DNA of 64,000 nucleotides from Rhynchonema sp. JSB1_4 (Eukaryota; Nematoda; Chromadorea; Monhysterida; Xyalidae). A program made the position numbers and the translations under genes. Under the pieces are notes generated by a model. That model saw nothing but the letters and a program-made list of their open reading frames with translations, made no database searches and was not told the DNA's origin. Position 1 is the first letter of the stretch. Each line of letters begins with the position of its first letter. This document shows positions 51,101 through 60,461 of the stretch, one piece after another. Location of the stretch: NCBI GenBank assembly GCA_030248065.1, contig JASAMV010001482.1:94804-158803 (forward strand), read 5' to 3'.

Positions 51101-52273
51101 GTGGGCGCAATCGGTGGCGGGCCACTCGGAGCAACCGGACCCGAATGTTGTTGATGTTGTTGTTGTGGCTGATGTTGTTGACCTGATGAATTATTGTAAT
51201 GTTCGCTCGCCGTCGCGCCGCCGTTGCTGCTCTGTGTCGACGACGAACTGTGCACGACCACACCGTTCTGTTGTTGTTGTTGGTGCACCAGGGCCGGATC
51301 GACCAGCGCTGAAAATTGATCAAAGGTGCATTTGTTATGTCTGTTATGTCAGGGAACATGCAATCGGGTCATATAGCTGGTGCAACCGCGGTTCACACTG
51401 AGATTACATATGTGTGCTTGCGATTGCACGCTGTTTCGTGCCAGAACGCCATGGCACGAGCACAACCGAGTTGAAAAATCACAATCGTTCCGTTTGTGAA
51501 CAGCCGTCTGGCCGTTCGCGCCCGCACGGTTGGCAGCGGGAAACGGCAGAACACCACCCACAGTCATTGATTGAAAGAACAGAAACGAAGTCGGAAAGAG
51601 CAGCCAAACAAACGACAGAATATCGAAACTATTGCACAACTCCGTTGAAATTTGTCGTAACCGAAAAACAAATGAGTTCCCAAAAAAAAGTTTGCTGTTT
51701 GTTCGTGCCACAGCAACAGATAATATAGTTTATTGATAAAAGTTGAAGTGTCAGGTCTGGGCTCAAACCGGGCAGGCACGACTTAGCAGCAGTGGTGTCG
51801 TTGGGGGGGGGGAAGGGGAGGGGGTACCCCCCCCCCCTAGTATCCGGTATCCGGTATCTTGATTTTTTCACCCAGGGGTATCCGGTATCCTGACTTTTTG
51901 TCCAGGGGTATCCTACCCTAAAATTTTTTCGAAAACCGTAAAAATCGCCCATTTTTACCCCCAAAATGCTCAAAATCGCTTGCTAGCGCAAGCATAACCC
52001 CCAAAATGACCATTTTTTGCGCTTTCAACACCGATTTTGCTCGATTTTCCTCTTAAAAAATTGACCTTTTTTTGGACAACCCCCCTGGGTATCCGAGATT
52101 TTTCATTTTGGGTATCCGGTATCCGAAAATTTTGGATTTTGGGTATCCGGTATCCTGACTTTTTGATTTCCCAACGACACCACTGCTTAGCAGTAGCAAG
52201 TAGCACAGCTTTGAGCTCAAGTCAAACCACCTCTCAACTCACATTGCGCGTCCAATGTCTTCGCAGATGCCAT
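45172..52273 (-). CDS. YTHDF-family m6A reader
   Basis: Eight exons (52273-52243, 51308-50941, 50611-49862, 49787-49703, 48786-48596, 48237-47979, 46728-46559, 45831-45172) close in frame to 837 aa. The N-terminal two thirds are low-complexity and rich in Gln/Pro/Ser/Asn with polyglutamine runs, as in YTHDF proteins that phase-separate. The last exon encodes the YTH domain: [64 protein letters not shown] and [20 protein letters not shown] are almost identical to animal YTHDF proteins. Two aromatic-cage tryptophans (IWCS, VWGS) are present; the third position, Trp in human YTHDF1 (DKWKG), is Tyr here. Introns are swollen by transposable elements, including a hAT-like element in intron 1. Function: cytoplasmic reader of N6-methyladenosine in mRNA. 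Confidence 0.93.
45930..46320. repeat. Dispersed repeat, copy also at 55435-55835
   Basis: AAATAAATGGAAAAGTATTC, GGGCCTCG followed by AAACGGTTTT, and CCGCCAGTAT recur in the same order at 55435-55835 (GGGTCTCG there). It lies in the last intron of the YTHDF gene. Borders not fixed. Confidence 0.6.
46788..47290. mobile_element. hAT-like MITE with 8-bp TSD (GGTGACAG), interrupted by another MITE
   Basis: Begins CAGTGATGTA and ends TGCATCACTG. GGTGACAG occurs immediately left (46780-46787) and right (47291-47298). At its left end the sequence is split by a TA-flanked element (46798-46986), after which GTTGGGGG continues. Removing that element restores CAGTGATGTAGTTGG, identical to the intact relative at 47415. 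Confidence 0.9.
46798..46986. mobile_element. TA-flanked MITE, copy 2, nested in hAT-like element
   Basis: AACGCAAACTACACC at the left, its near-complement GGCGTAGTTTGCCTT at the right, flanked by TA (46796-46797, 46987-46988). The interior matches the element at 27152. About 189 bp, no coding capacity. Confidence 0.88.
47415..47745. mobile_element. hAT-like MITE with 8-bp TSD (GCACTCCC)
   Basis: Begins CAGTGATGTAGTTGG and ends CCAACCACATCACTG. GCACTCCC stands on both sides (47407-47414, 47746-47753). It is an inverted relative of the 46788 element; both contain GCAAGAAAGCTAGCTAG-type and AAAATGCG...GTGCATGTGTGAG segments. Confidence 0.92.
49250..49440. repeat. Dispersed repeat, inverted copy at 52640-52790
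   Basis: Contains TTTGGGCAATGGATCAGTT and repeated ATCCCGAAAA units; the reverse complement recurs at 52640-52850 (AACTGATCCATTGCCCAAAT). It lies in an intron of the YTHDF gene. Confidence 0.65.
51790..52185. mobile_element. hAT-like MITE with 8-bp TSD (CTTAGCAG) in YTHDF intron 1
   Basis: Begins CAGTGGTGTCGTTGGG and ends CCCAACGACACCACTG (perfect 16-bp inverted repeat). CTTAGCAG flanks both sides (51782-51789, 52186-52193). The interior has TATCCGGTATCC repeats on both arms and a central palindrome GCTTGCTAGCGCAAGC. Confidence 0.95.
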
Positions 52274-52639
52274 GGTCGTCTCTGTGACAGGTCGTCAACT
52301 GAATGTCAAACGGACAGAATGCGAGCACAAATAGAGCAGCAGGCGAAATGTATAGATATATTGCAGGTCTGAAAAGACGACAGAAAGCCACTCAACAGCA
52401 ACAACAATCCACATTACCGAAATCACATCACGACCACAAACAGAGAAATACCACCGAAATACATTAATGTACAAAATCAATTTGATACGAAGTACACCAT
52501 GAATGACAAAATCCAGTAAATCAGAACAAAAATCAAACTAGCACACACTCATCAAAGAAAACATGATTGCGACAAAGGCGTCAATCGGGCCGTGTTAGGT
52601 CGGCCGGGTCTGGGTCACAACATTGAAAACAATTCGTTT

Positions 52640-52850
52640 TCCCCCTAAAATAATTTCACCGAACGAGAATTTCAATATCTTGAGCCCTAACTGATCCATT
52701 GCCCAAATTATGGACTCCAACTACATGAATAATCCTTTCTGCACCTTAAACTTTGTATTTTTCCTCAATTTCATTTCTCGGGATTTTTGCTTTTCGGGAT
52801 TTTTATTTTTCTGGATTTTTTTTCGGGATTTTTTTTCCGGGATTTTCGAC
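52640..52850. repeat. Dispersed repeat, inverted copy of 49250-49440
   Basis: AACTGATCCATTGCCCAAAT and repeated TTTCGGGATTTTT units, the reverse complement of the copy in the YTHDF intron. It lies upstream of the YTHDF start. Confidence 0.65.
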
Positions 52851-52859
52851 CCCGCTCAA

Positions 52860-53295
52860 AAAGGGGTCAGTGAATTAACAGAGCCCCCTTCTATTTAGGT
52901 TTTTACGGTACCCACCTGGGGGAAGGGGGGACATAAATTTTTTTTGCTACTAAATGGTAGCAATTTGCCACTAAAAATTTCCTTTTGCTACTAAAAAATC
53001 GAGGTTTAGTAGCAATTTGCTACTAACATTTCAGTGTCTCGTAGCAAAAAATACCATATATCTGAGGTATCCAAACTTTACTTTCTTTAGCGTCTTAGCC
53101 CCGAAAATACAAAAATTTTGGGGTAATTTGAGCTAAAAACCACTGATTTTACACTAATTTTGGCCATTTTGGTCAAAAATTGGCACTTTTGAAGCAAAAT
53201 CGGGGGATACCTACTGTACCGGAGTGAAAATCGGGGGATACCTACTGTACCATGCCAAACATCGGGGGGATACCAACTGTACCAGGCGAGGGGAG
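52860..53295. repeat. Repeat mosaic with TTTAGGTTTTTACGG|TA end
   Basis: Contains a TATTTAGGTTTTTACGG end followed by TA at 52909, then simple repeats (TAGCAATTTGCTACTA) and GGGGGATACCTACTGTACC units that continue after the nested element at 53296. Probably remains of at least two elements. Confidence 0.5.
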
Positions 53296-53722
53296 CAGTG
53301 TGGTGGCAGGCCAATCGACCCAAGATACCCTAGGGGGTGGGGAAGGTTTCGGACTTACTCGAGATACCCCCAGACGCTACCCAAGATACCCCTATGGTCC
53401 GTCAAAAGGCGAAAACAGGCCGTTTTTTGCATGCAATTTTACTGCAAAATTGGCCTAAAAATGGGTACTTTTTGACATTTTTGCCGAATTTGGCCTAAAA
53501 TGACCATTTTTGGGTGTTTGTGCGCGGAGCGCGCGATTTTTGGGGGTCCCGAGGTCGAAAAACACCTATTTTTGCCTTTGAAAACCATAAATCTACTTAC
53601 TCGAGATACCCTTTGGGGTCGGCTCGAGATAGATACCCTTCCCCCCATCCCCCCCTAAGGGTTGACTCGAGATAGATACCCCTTAGGGGGGAATCCCCCC
53701 AATCCTCCCAGCCACTACAGCG
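53296..53722. mobile_element. hAT-like MITE with 8-bp TSD (GAGGGGAG)
   Basis: Begins CAGTGTGGTGGCAGGC and ends CCAGCCACTACAGCG (last bases mutated from CACTG). GAGGGGAG is found on both sides (53288-53295, 53723-53730). The interior has GAGATACCCC repeats and a palindrome GCGCGGAGCGCGC at 53522. It is nested in the GGGGGATACCTACTGTACC-repeat element. Confidence 0.85.
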
Positions 53723-53762
53723 GAGGGGAGGATACCTACTGTCCTACTGTACTGGGGGCTAC

Positions 53763-54190
53763 CAGTGGTGTCGTTGGGAAATCAAAAAGTCAGGATACCG
53801 GATACCCAAAATCCAAAATTTTCGGATACCGGATACCCAAAATGAAAAATCTCGGATACCAGGGGGGGGGGGGGGTTGCTCCCTAAAATAAAAAATCTCG
53901 GATACCCGGGGGGGTTGTTCAAAAAAGTCAATTTTTTAAGAGGAAAATTGAGCAAAATCGGTGTTGAAAGCGCAAAAAATAGTCATTTTGGGGGTTATGC
54001 TTGCGCCAGCAAGCGATTTTGAGCATTTTGGAGGTAAAAATGGGCGATTTTTACCGTTTTCGGAAAATTTTTAGGGTAGGATACCCTTGGACAAAAAGTC
54101 AGGATACCGGATACCCCTGGGTGAAAAAATCAAGATACCGGATACCCGATACTAGGGGGTAACCCCCCCTTCCCCCCAACGACACCACTG
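53763..54190. mobile_element. hAT-like MITE with 8-bp TSD (GGGGCTAC)
   Basis: Same family as 51790 in inverse orientation: begins CAGTGGTGTCGTTGGG, ends CCCCAACGACACCACTG, and has a GCTTGCGCCAGCAAGC central palindrome. GGGGCTAC flanks both sides (53755-53762, 54191-54198). Confidence 0.95.
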
Positions 54191-54711
54191 GGGGCTACCC
54201 CCAAACCCCCCCACACCTCCAACACTGCCCCGTAATAGAGCCCCCCCAAAAGGGGTCAGTGAATTAATAGAGCCCCCCGGAGGCCGGAATAGAGCCTCCC
54301 ATGAGTAACACCCCCTACACAGCAGTGTAGTGGTGCACTGCACAGGTACATTTATGCACGTTTTTTGTTCGTTCAGAGCACATAATACGCCTCTTATTGA
54401 CAAATAGACATGAATAAATGCGATTACAAGCTAAAAAACATCCTTTCAAACCCCTTCTTAGGGGTTTTCGGGGGGTATTTCTGGGAACAATTTTTCAGTT
54501 CGGGTCAGTGAATTAATAGAGCCCCCCGGAATAGAGCCCCCCGTAATAGAGCGCCCCAAAATGGGGTCAGTGGTCAGTGAATTAATAGAGCCCCCCTTGG
54601 TTTTTGCGGTACCGAAAAAACCTAAATAGAAGGAGGCTCTATTAATTCACTGACCCCATTTTGGGGGGCTCTATTCCGGGGGGCCTCCATATTGATTCAC
54701 TGGCCCGAACC
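54191..54711. repeat. Repeat mosaic of GGGTCAGTGAATTAATAGAGCCCCCC units
   Basis: Multiple short units GTCAGTGAATTAATAGAGCC and AACCTAAATAGAAGG, and a segment (54318-54530, ACAGGTACATTTATGCACG) that recurs inverted at 55300-55430 and 58170-58300. No gene. An outer hAT-like end (CCAACACTG) stops near 54228. Confidence 0.6.
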
Positions 54712-55093
54712 CAGTGTAGTTCCTAGGGGAGGAGGGGGGACCCCCTAAGGTACACTAATTTCCCCGACCATGGTACACTAGTACACTAATTTCCCCTCCC
54801 GGTACACTAATCTCCCCAATTTTTGCCTAAAATGGCCATTTTTAGGCCTAAAATGGGCATTTTTGGGCCTAAAATGTGTGATTTTTAGGTCAATGTTCTC
54901 AAAAGTCGCCAAAATACCCTTGTTCTGAAGAATTTTTTCCAAAAAGGGGTAAAAATAGGTCAAATTTTCTACCTCAAAAATTGACTTTTTCCTGATTTTG
55001 GGTCTTCCCCCCAGGGAGGTACACTAATTTCCCCTCCGAAAAAGTAGGGAGGTACACTAATTTCCCCGCCGGGCCGGACCAGGAACTACACTG
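54712..55093. mobile_element. hAT-like MITE with 8-bp TSD (CCCGAACC)
   Basis: Begins CAGTGTAGTTCCTAGGGG and ends CCAGGAACTACACTG. CCCGAACC flanks both sides (54704-54711, 55094-55101). The interior is built of GGTACACTAATTTCCCC and AAAATGGCCATTTTT units. It is inserted in the GGGTCAGTGAATTAATAGAG mosaic, which resumes after it. Confidence 0.93.
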
Positions 55094-55434
55094 CCCGAAC
55101 CTGAAAAATTGTTCCCAGAAATACCGTAAAAACCTAAATAGAAGGGGGCTCTAAAACCTAAATAGAAGGGGGGCTCTATTAACTCACTGACCCCATTTTG
55201 GGGGGCTCAATTGCGGGGGGCTCTATTCCGGGGGGGCCTCTATTAATTCACTGACCCGAACCTGAAAAAATTGTTCCCAAAAATACCCCCAAAAACCCCT
55301 AAAAAGAGGTTTGAAAGGATGTTTTTTCGCTTGTAATCGCATTTATTCGTGCCTATTGGTCAATAAGAGGCGTATTAGTGCTCTGAACGAACAACGAACG
55401 TGCATAAATGTACCTGTGTATACTGTCATAAAGA
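55094..55434. repeat. Repeat mosaic, continuation of the GTCAGTGAATTAATAGAG elements
   Basis: Includes TA then CCGTAAAAACCTAAATAG (55133), a likely TIR of a TA-type element, and an inverted partner of the 54318-54530 segment. Confidence 0.55.
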
Positions 55435-55834
55435 ACCGTTTTTTTCCAAATACTTTTCCAGTACTTAAGAACGTAATTTCGAAAAATATAACGATTTCAG
55501 TGCAAAATTTGTTCGAAGTGACGAGAGTGCCCTTGAAGAGTGTTGAAGTCAGTCGAAAAAACTAGGTTTACACGCTTTTTGGCCTATTTTGGGCCGGTTA
55601 ATTTTTGTGCTCGAGTCAATTTTTCACTGAAATCGAAAAACTCATCAGTTTTGCATTACAATTTTTTGGAAAAATTGGAATAAAGTACCGTAGTACCGAT
55701 ATTTTTTCGATCAAAAACCGAAAGGGGACCCACGGAAAAATAAATGGAAAAGTATTCGGGTCTCGGAAAAAAACGGTTTTGTTCGGTTTTTTTTCGGAAA
55801 AAAACCGGTTTTTTTCCGCCTGCCAGTATATACC
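55435..55834. repeat. Dispersed repeat, copy of 45930-46320
   Basis: Shares GGAAAAGTATTCGGGTCTCG and CGCCTGCCAGTATA-like segments with the YTHDF intron copy. Confidence 0.6.
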
Positions 55835-56358
55835 CATAGTAGTGGCTGGGGGGGGGGGGGTTGGGGGGGGGGGGGGTTACCCCCCCCCTCTCAGTACTTA
55901 CCTACCACAAAACCCGAGGGGGGGGGGTGGGGGGGGGGTTGAGTACTTACCTCTCACAACTCCAAATCATACCTCTCACAAGCAATTTTATACCTTTTTA
56001 AGGCAAAAATCGATGTTTTTCGACCTTATTTTCCCAAAAATCGCGCGCTCCGCGCGCAAACACACCCATAATACCTATTTTTAGGCGATTTTCGGCGAAA
56101 ATTTTGAAAAAGTACTATTTTTACCTCAATTTTTGGTCAAAATTGTATCACAAAAACGGTGTTTTTTCGCCTTTTTGGGTGACCAAAATCATACCTCTCA
56201 CGCTTCCGGTCCCAACCCCGCATCATACTTACCTCCCACACATGGGCCTGCCACTACACTGCTGATGATGATGCTTTGTGGGCATCGAAACGTCGCATAA
56301 ATAATTTTATTGCAAAAACATTGTGGTTTCGCGTCTCACAAAAGACAAACCAACATTA

Positions 56359-57189
56359 CCGTATTGTCGGAAATAGAACCCGTGGGGTCTATTTTTTCAC
56401 TGGGGTCATTTTGGGGGGTTCAATTTATGGGGGGGGGGGTCAATTATTGGGGGGGTTATATTTTTCATTTGGCCCCCCGACGAAAAAAATCATTGTTAAT
56501 AATGCCCATAAAAATGGCTTGTTTTCGGTATTTTCTACCTTTAACAGTGTCGATTATGCTTAAAAAGCTGTATTCTGTTGTGTACGCAAGCTTAAACAAC
56601 GTTTGACACAACAACACAGCCCTACCATACCACTAATCTGTGGCAATGGTGTGGCTGGGGGGGGGGGGGGTGGGGGGTCCCCCCCCCCAGGTAAAGTGGG
56701 TAGGTTGCCGCCCCTCGCCTGGTACAGTAGGTAGGTTGCCGCCCCTCCCCTGGTACAGTAGGTAGGTTGCCGCCCCACCTAACTTTTCACCCAAAACATT
56801 CATTTTTGGCTTAAAATTGCATAAAATTAGCATATTTGTCTGCAAATAGGCGAAAAATCGCGCGCTGCGCGCGAAATTAGTGTTTTAGGCCACATTTTCT
56901 TCAGTATTTAGACATAAAAAATTTCGGTTTCCACATGACCCCCCCCCAAGTGGTACGACCCCCCCCCCTAGCTCGGCTGGTACAGTAGGTAGGTTGCCGC
57001 CCCACATTTTGGGTGGTACAGTAGGTTGCCGCCCCGCCTGGGTAGCTACACCACTGATCTGTGGTACGGTGAAAGTTGGGGGTGGGGTTCTATTAATGGG
57101 GGGGTCAATTAATGGGGGGGTTCTATTTTTGATTTCGAGCCATTTAGGGGGGTTCAATTAATGGGGGGGTTCTATTTCCGACAATACGG
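56359..57189. mobile_element. TA-flanked MITE (CCGTATTGTCGG termini) with nested insertion
   Basis: Begins CCGTATTGTCGGAAATAGAA and ends TTCTATTTCCGACAATACGG, flanked by TA (56357-56358, 57190-57191). A hAT-like element (56644-57056) sits inside. The right part (GGGTTCTATTAATGGGGG) recurs inverted in the 196-bp relative at 58927. Confidence 0.9.
56644..57056. mobile_element. hAT-like MITE with 8-bp TSD (ATCTGTGG)
   Basis: Begins CAATGGTGTGGCTGGG and ends GGGTAGCTACACCACTG. ATCTGTGG flanks both sides (56636-56643, 57057-57064). The interior has GGTACAGTAGGTAGGTTGCC tandem units and a palindrome CGCGCGCTGCGCGCG at 56859. Confidence 0.92.
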
Positions 57190-57876
57190 TATATAGGTAA
57201 TAGGTTCTCGTAGTTGTTCCATGTTGCTCTTGTTCGTCCCGTTTCCTGCTGCTCACATTTACGCATCATATTGTAAATTTCCCAGCCTACGAACAGGCTT
57301 TTGCGAATAACTCAATAAAAACGTGCTATTGGACTTGAACAAGACCGAAATTTTGTGTTTTTATTGGAATTTAGAAAAGCAACTGTGCATGCAGCTGCAG
57401 CAACAAACAAACAAGACAAGTTTCGCTTGGAATGGAACGAGACGTGAGGATGTTCGTGAACATAGTAGTGGCTGGGGGGGGGGTTAACCCCCCCCTCTCA
57501 GTACTTACCTACCACAAAACCCGAGGGGGGGGGTTGGGGGGGGGGTTGAGTACTTACCTCTCACAACTCCAAATCATACCTCTCACAAGCAATTTTATAC
57601 CTTTTTAAGGCAAAAATCGGTGTTTTTCGACCTTATTTTCCCAAAAATCGCGCGCTCCGCGCGCAAACCCACCCATAATACCTATTTTTAGGCGATTTTC
57701 GGCGAAAATTTTGAAAAAGTACTATTTTTACCTCAATTTTTGGCCAAAATTGTATCACAAAAACGGTGTTTTTTCGCCTTTTTGGGTGACCAAAATCATA
57801 CCTCTCACGCTTCCGGTCCCAACCCCGCATCATACTTACCTCCCACACATGGGCCTGCCACTACACTGTATATACC

Positions 57877-58926
57877 TGTGCACCACTATCAAGCGTTAAT
57901 ACACTACTGTATAGGGGATGTTACTTAGGGGGGCTCTATTCCGGGGGGCTCTATTAATTCACTGACCCCTTTTTGGGGGGCTGTATTACGGGGGGCTCTA
58001 CCTATTCCGGGGGGCTGTACCGTAAAAACCTAAATAGAAGGGGGGGCTCTATTAACTCACTGACCCCATTTTGGGGGGGCTCTATTACGAGGGGGGCTCT
58101 ATTCCGGGGGGGCCTCTATTAATTCACTGACCCGAACCTGAAAAATTGTTCCCAGAAATACCCCCAAAAACCCCTAAAAACGGGTTTGAAATGATGTTTT
58201 TTCGCTTGCAACCGCATTTATTCGTGTCTATTCGTCAATAGGAGGCGTATTATGTGCTCTGAACAAACAACAAACGTGCATAAATGTACCTGTACACCAC
58301 TATCAAGCCTTAATACACTACAGTATAGGGGATGTTACTTTGGGGGGGCTCTATTCCGGGGGGGGGCTCTATTAATTCACTGACCCCTTTTTGGGGGGGG
58401 GGGGCTGTATTACGGGGGGGCTCTATTCCGGGGGGGCTGTATTTAGGTTTTTACGGTATTTAGGTTTTTAGTTTTTACGGTAGGGGATGTTACTGTGAGG
58501 AGGGGCTCTATGCCGGGGGCTCTATTAAATCGCTTACCCCTTTTTGGGGGCTGTATTACGGGGGGCTCTATTCCGGGGGGGGGGTTGTATTTAGGTTTTA
58601 CGGTAAACGTGCTTCCCAGACAAAATTTTTGGAAATTTTGGCTGTTTCTGAACATTTTTGCCTTTGACCCCAAAATCGGGCCGGGCCGACCTTCTTAGGC
58701 TCGGGCCGGGCCGCGATTTTGGAGTTTCAAATCGGGCCGGGCCGGGCCGGAATTTTGGTCAGTCCCAGTCGGTCCGGGCCGGGGCCGGGCGATCTTAATC
58801 TTAAATCTCTGCTCTGAAAAGAAAGACGCGGGACGGCCGTATCCTTTTGATATTCAGGCTATCACGCAGGTGAGTAAAATTACTTTTTGATGCTGGTTGG
58901 TGCTTTTGATGGCCTGAATCAACCTA
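57877..58926. repeat. Repeat mosaic with long G runs
   Basis: GGGGGGCTCTATTCCGGGG, GTCAGTGAATTAATAG-like and CCTAAATAGAAGG units, several TTTAGGTTTTTACGG|TA and TA|CCGTAAAAACC termini, and a CGGGCCGGGCCG tract at 58680-58790. No gene seen. Confidence 0.6.
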
Positions 58927-59122
58927 CCGTATTGTCGGAAATAGAATCCCCCATTAACTGAACCTCATCCAAGTGGCTTGAAATCAAAAATAGAACCCGA
59001 CACCACTAATTGAACCCCCAAATTAATAGAACCCTACCCCAACCTTCATCGTATCACAGATTAGGTAAGATTGTATTGTTGTGTCAGACGTCAACCCCCG
59101 GGTTCTTTTTCCGACAATACGG
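58927..59122. mobile_element. TA-flanked MITE, 196-bp relative of 56359
   Basis: CCGTATTGTCGGAAATAGAA at the left and TTTTTCCGACAATACGG at the right, flanked by TA (58925-58926, 59123-59124). The interior is the inverted equivalent of 57057-57180. Confidence 0.88.
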
Positions 59123-59545
59123 TAAATGCTCATATTCAACCAAATGAAGGCGTTATCGCAAGAATTTTCCTTTTGGGGTTCGGTATTCTAACACAAACTG
59201 AGACCATTTGTTAGCACAAAAAACAAAACCTGAATACCACTTCTTCGCGTGTTTTCGGGGACGCACTGACCTCATGGCATATATGTCATGGTTGTCTGTC
59301 TTGTTCCTTCGTGTGTCTTACCGTGTGGAAGACAGAAATATTGTCGTTGAATGAAGTGGGCGGGCCTAAGCCTAAGGCTAAGCCCAATCCAAAGTGAAAG
59401 TCTAAAGTGAAAGTCTAAGCTTAAGCCTTAAGCCTGAAAACTGAGCCTCAATGTGCCACAGTGTTCAAGCATAAGTAGGACGGTTTGGCCATTGCTCGAT
59501 GCCTACATGTATATATAAATGCAAGCGTAAGGCTACACCTAAGCC

Positions 59546-59953
59546 CAGTGCAGTGGCAGACAAAAGCTTGCCATGTATATTACGCAATGTATATCCTTGG
59601 GGGTGAGATCCAGATGTTTGCAAGGTACCACCAAGATTCGAAATTGGTGTTTTTAAAGCATTATGTTGCAAAAAAAGCCTAGACATTGGTGTTCTTTGAA
59701 CCTGAGCCAACAAATTGCTTAAAATTGCTATCATAGTGGTGAGCGTGGTGCGCTCGATTTTAGGGATTATTATATAAAGTGGAAAATATCCCATTTTGCC
59801 TCTGAAAACCATAAATTGATGGTGAAAGACACCCTCGTAGATAGTTCCAAGGTGGCCATATACTTTATTTTTTCAATACCTCACCATTCCCCTTTGGGGT
59901 ACTTGCAGGGCACCTACTCTGGGGGAGTCCCCCATCTCAGAGCCACTACACTG
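59546..59953. mobile_element. hAT-like MITE with near-perfect 8-bp TSD
   Basis: Begins CAGTGCAGTGGCAGAC and ends CAGAGCCACTACACTG. Flanks are CCTAAGCC (59538-59545) and CCTGAGCC (59954-59961), 7 of 8 identical. Confidence 0.8.
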
Positions 59954-59961
59954 CCTGAGCC

Positions 59962-60461
59962 TGACCACATGCCCAACCCGAAGCCCAACGCTCAAGCCTG
60001 TCTCCCACAAATAGGCCACGTTGCATCACGGGTGAAGAATTGGCCTTGGAAAAGTGTGAGGAAATAGACAACGATGGTGCGTAGAATGCAGTTGAATGCG
60101 AAATAAGTCCTGTGCTATGTCACTTGTGTCACGCCCTCGGGCGGTTTTTTGATGTGCAGTACCCCATCGTATCTGAAGACGATAAAATCACTCACTCACA
60201 CAAATAGGTAGATCAGCTTCGATGAATATGATATTTTTGAAAAGGACCAATTATGACTGAAAGAAATACCACTAAAACGTTGTTTTGTGAACTCCTCCAT
60301 GCAATCCAGCAAATTTGAATACACCAGTATATTTAGTTTCATGGGCATATCGTGAGCGTTTTGTTGGAACCTTTGATCATTCAATTTTTGCACACGCCAC
60401 AAAGTTATCACATCAGTTTTTGTTTTGTTGGTTTTTCTATTTTCGAAACCTTACTCTCTTT
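59962..60461. other. Downstream of the Pro/Gln-rich gene, nothing recognised
   Basis: No gene, RNA or element termini recognised. Probably the 3' UTR of the minus-strand gene plus spacer. Confidence 0.4.

Larger units (their letters stand above)
55835..57868. mobile_element. Putative composite of two direct hAT-like copies, 8-bp TSD (TATATACC)
   Basis: Copy A (55835-56261) and copy B (57461-57868) are about 95% alike by eye, in the same orientation, and begin CATAGTAGTGGCTGGG and end GGGCCTGCCACTACACTG. TATATACC lies left of A (55827-55834) and right of B (57869-57876), whereas the inner flanks (CTGATGAT after A, TTCGTGAA before B) do not match each other or the outer flanks. The 1.2 kb between them contains a TA-type element with a further hAT-like element inside. 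Confidence 0.65.

Noticed and set aside
49887..51186. Plus-strand frames rich in Leu/Cys/Val opposite the YTHDF exons
   Set aside because: They are the complement of polyglutamine and Pro-rich coding sequence on the minus strand.
54191..54228. A ninth hAT-like element ending at 54228 (CCAACACTG)
   Set aside because: Its other end and an 8-bp duplication could not be found within the window, so it is noted only as a terminus.
59360..59430. CCTAAGCCTAAGGCTAAGCC, resembling nematode telomere repeats (TTAGGC)
   Set aside because: Only two or three imperfect units in a longer AAGTCTAAG/AAGCCTAAG simple repeat; too little for an interstitial telomere.
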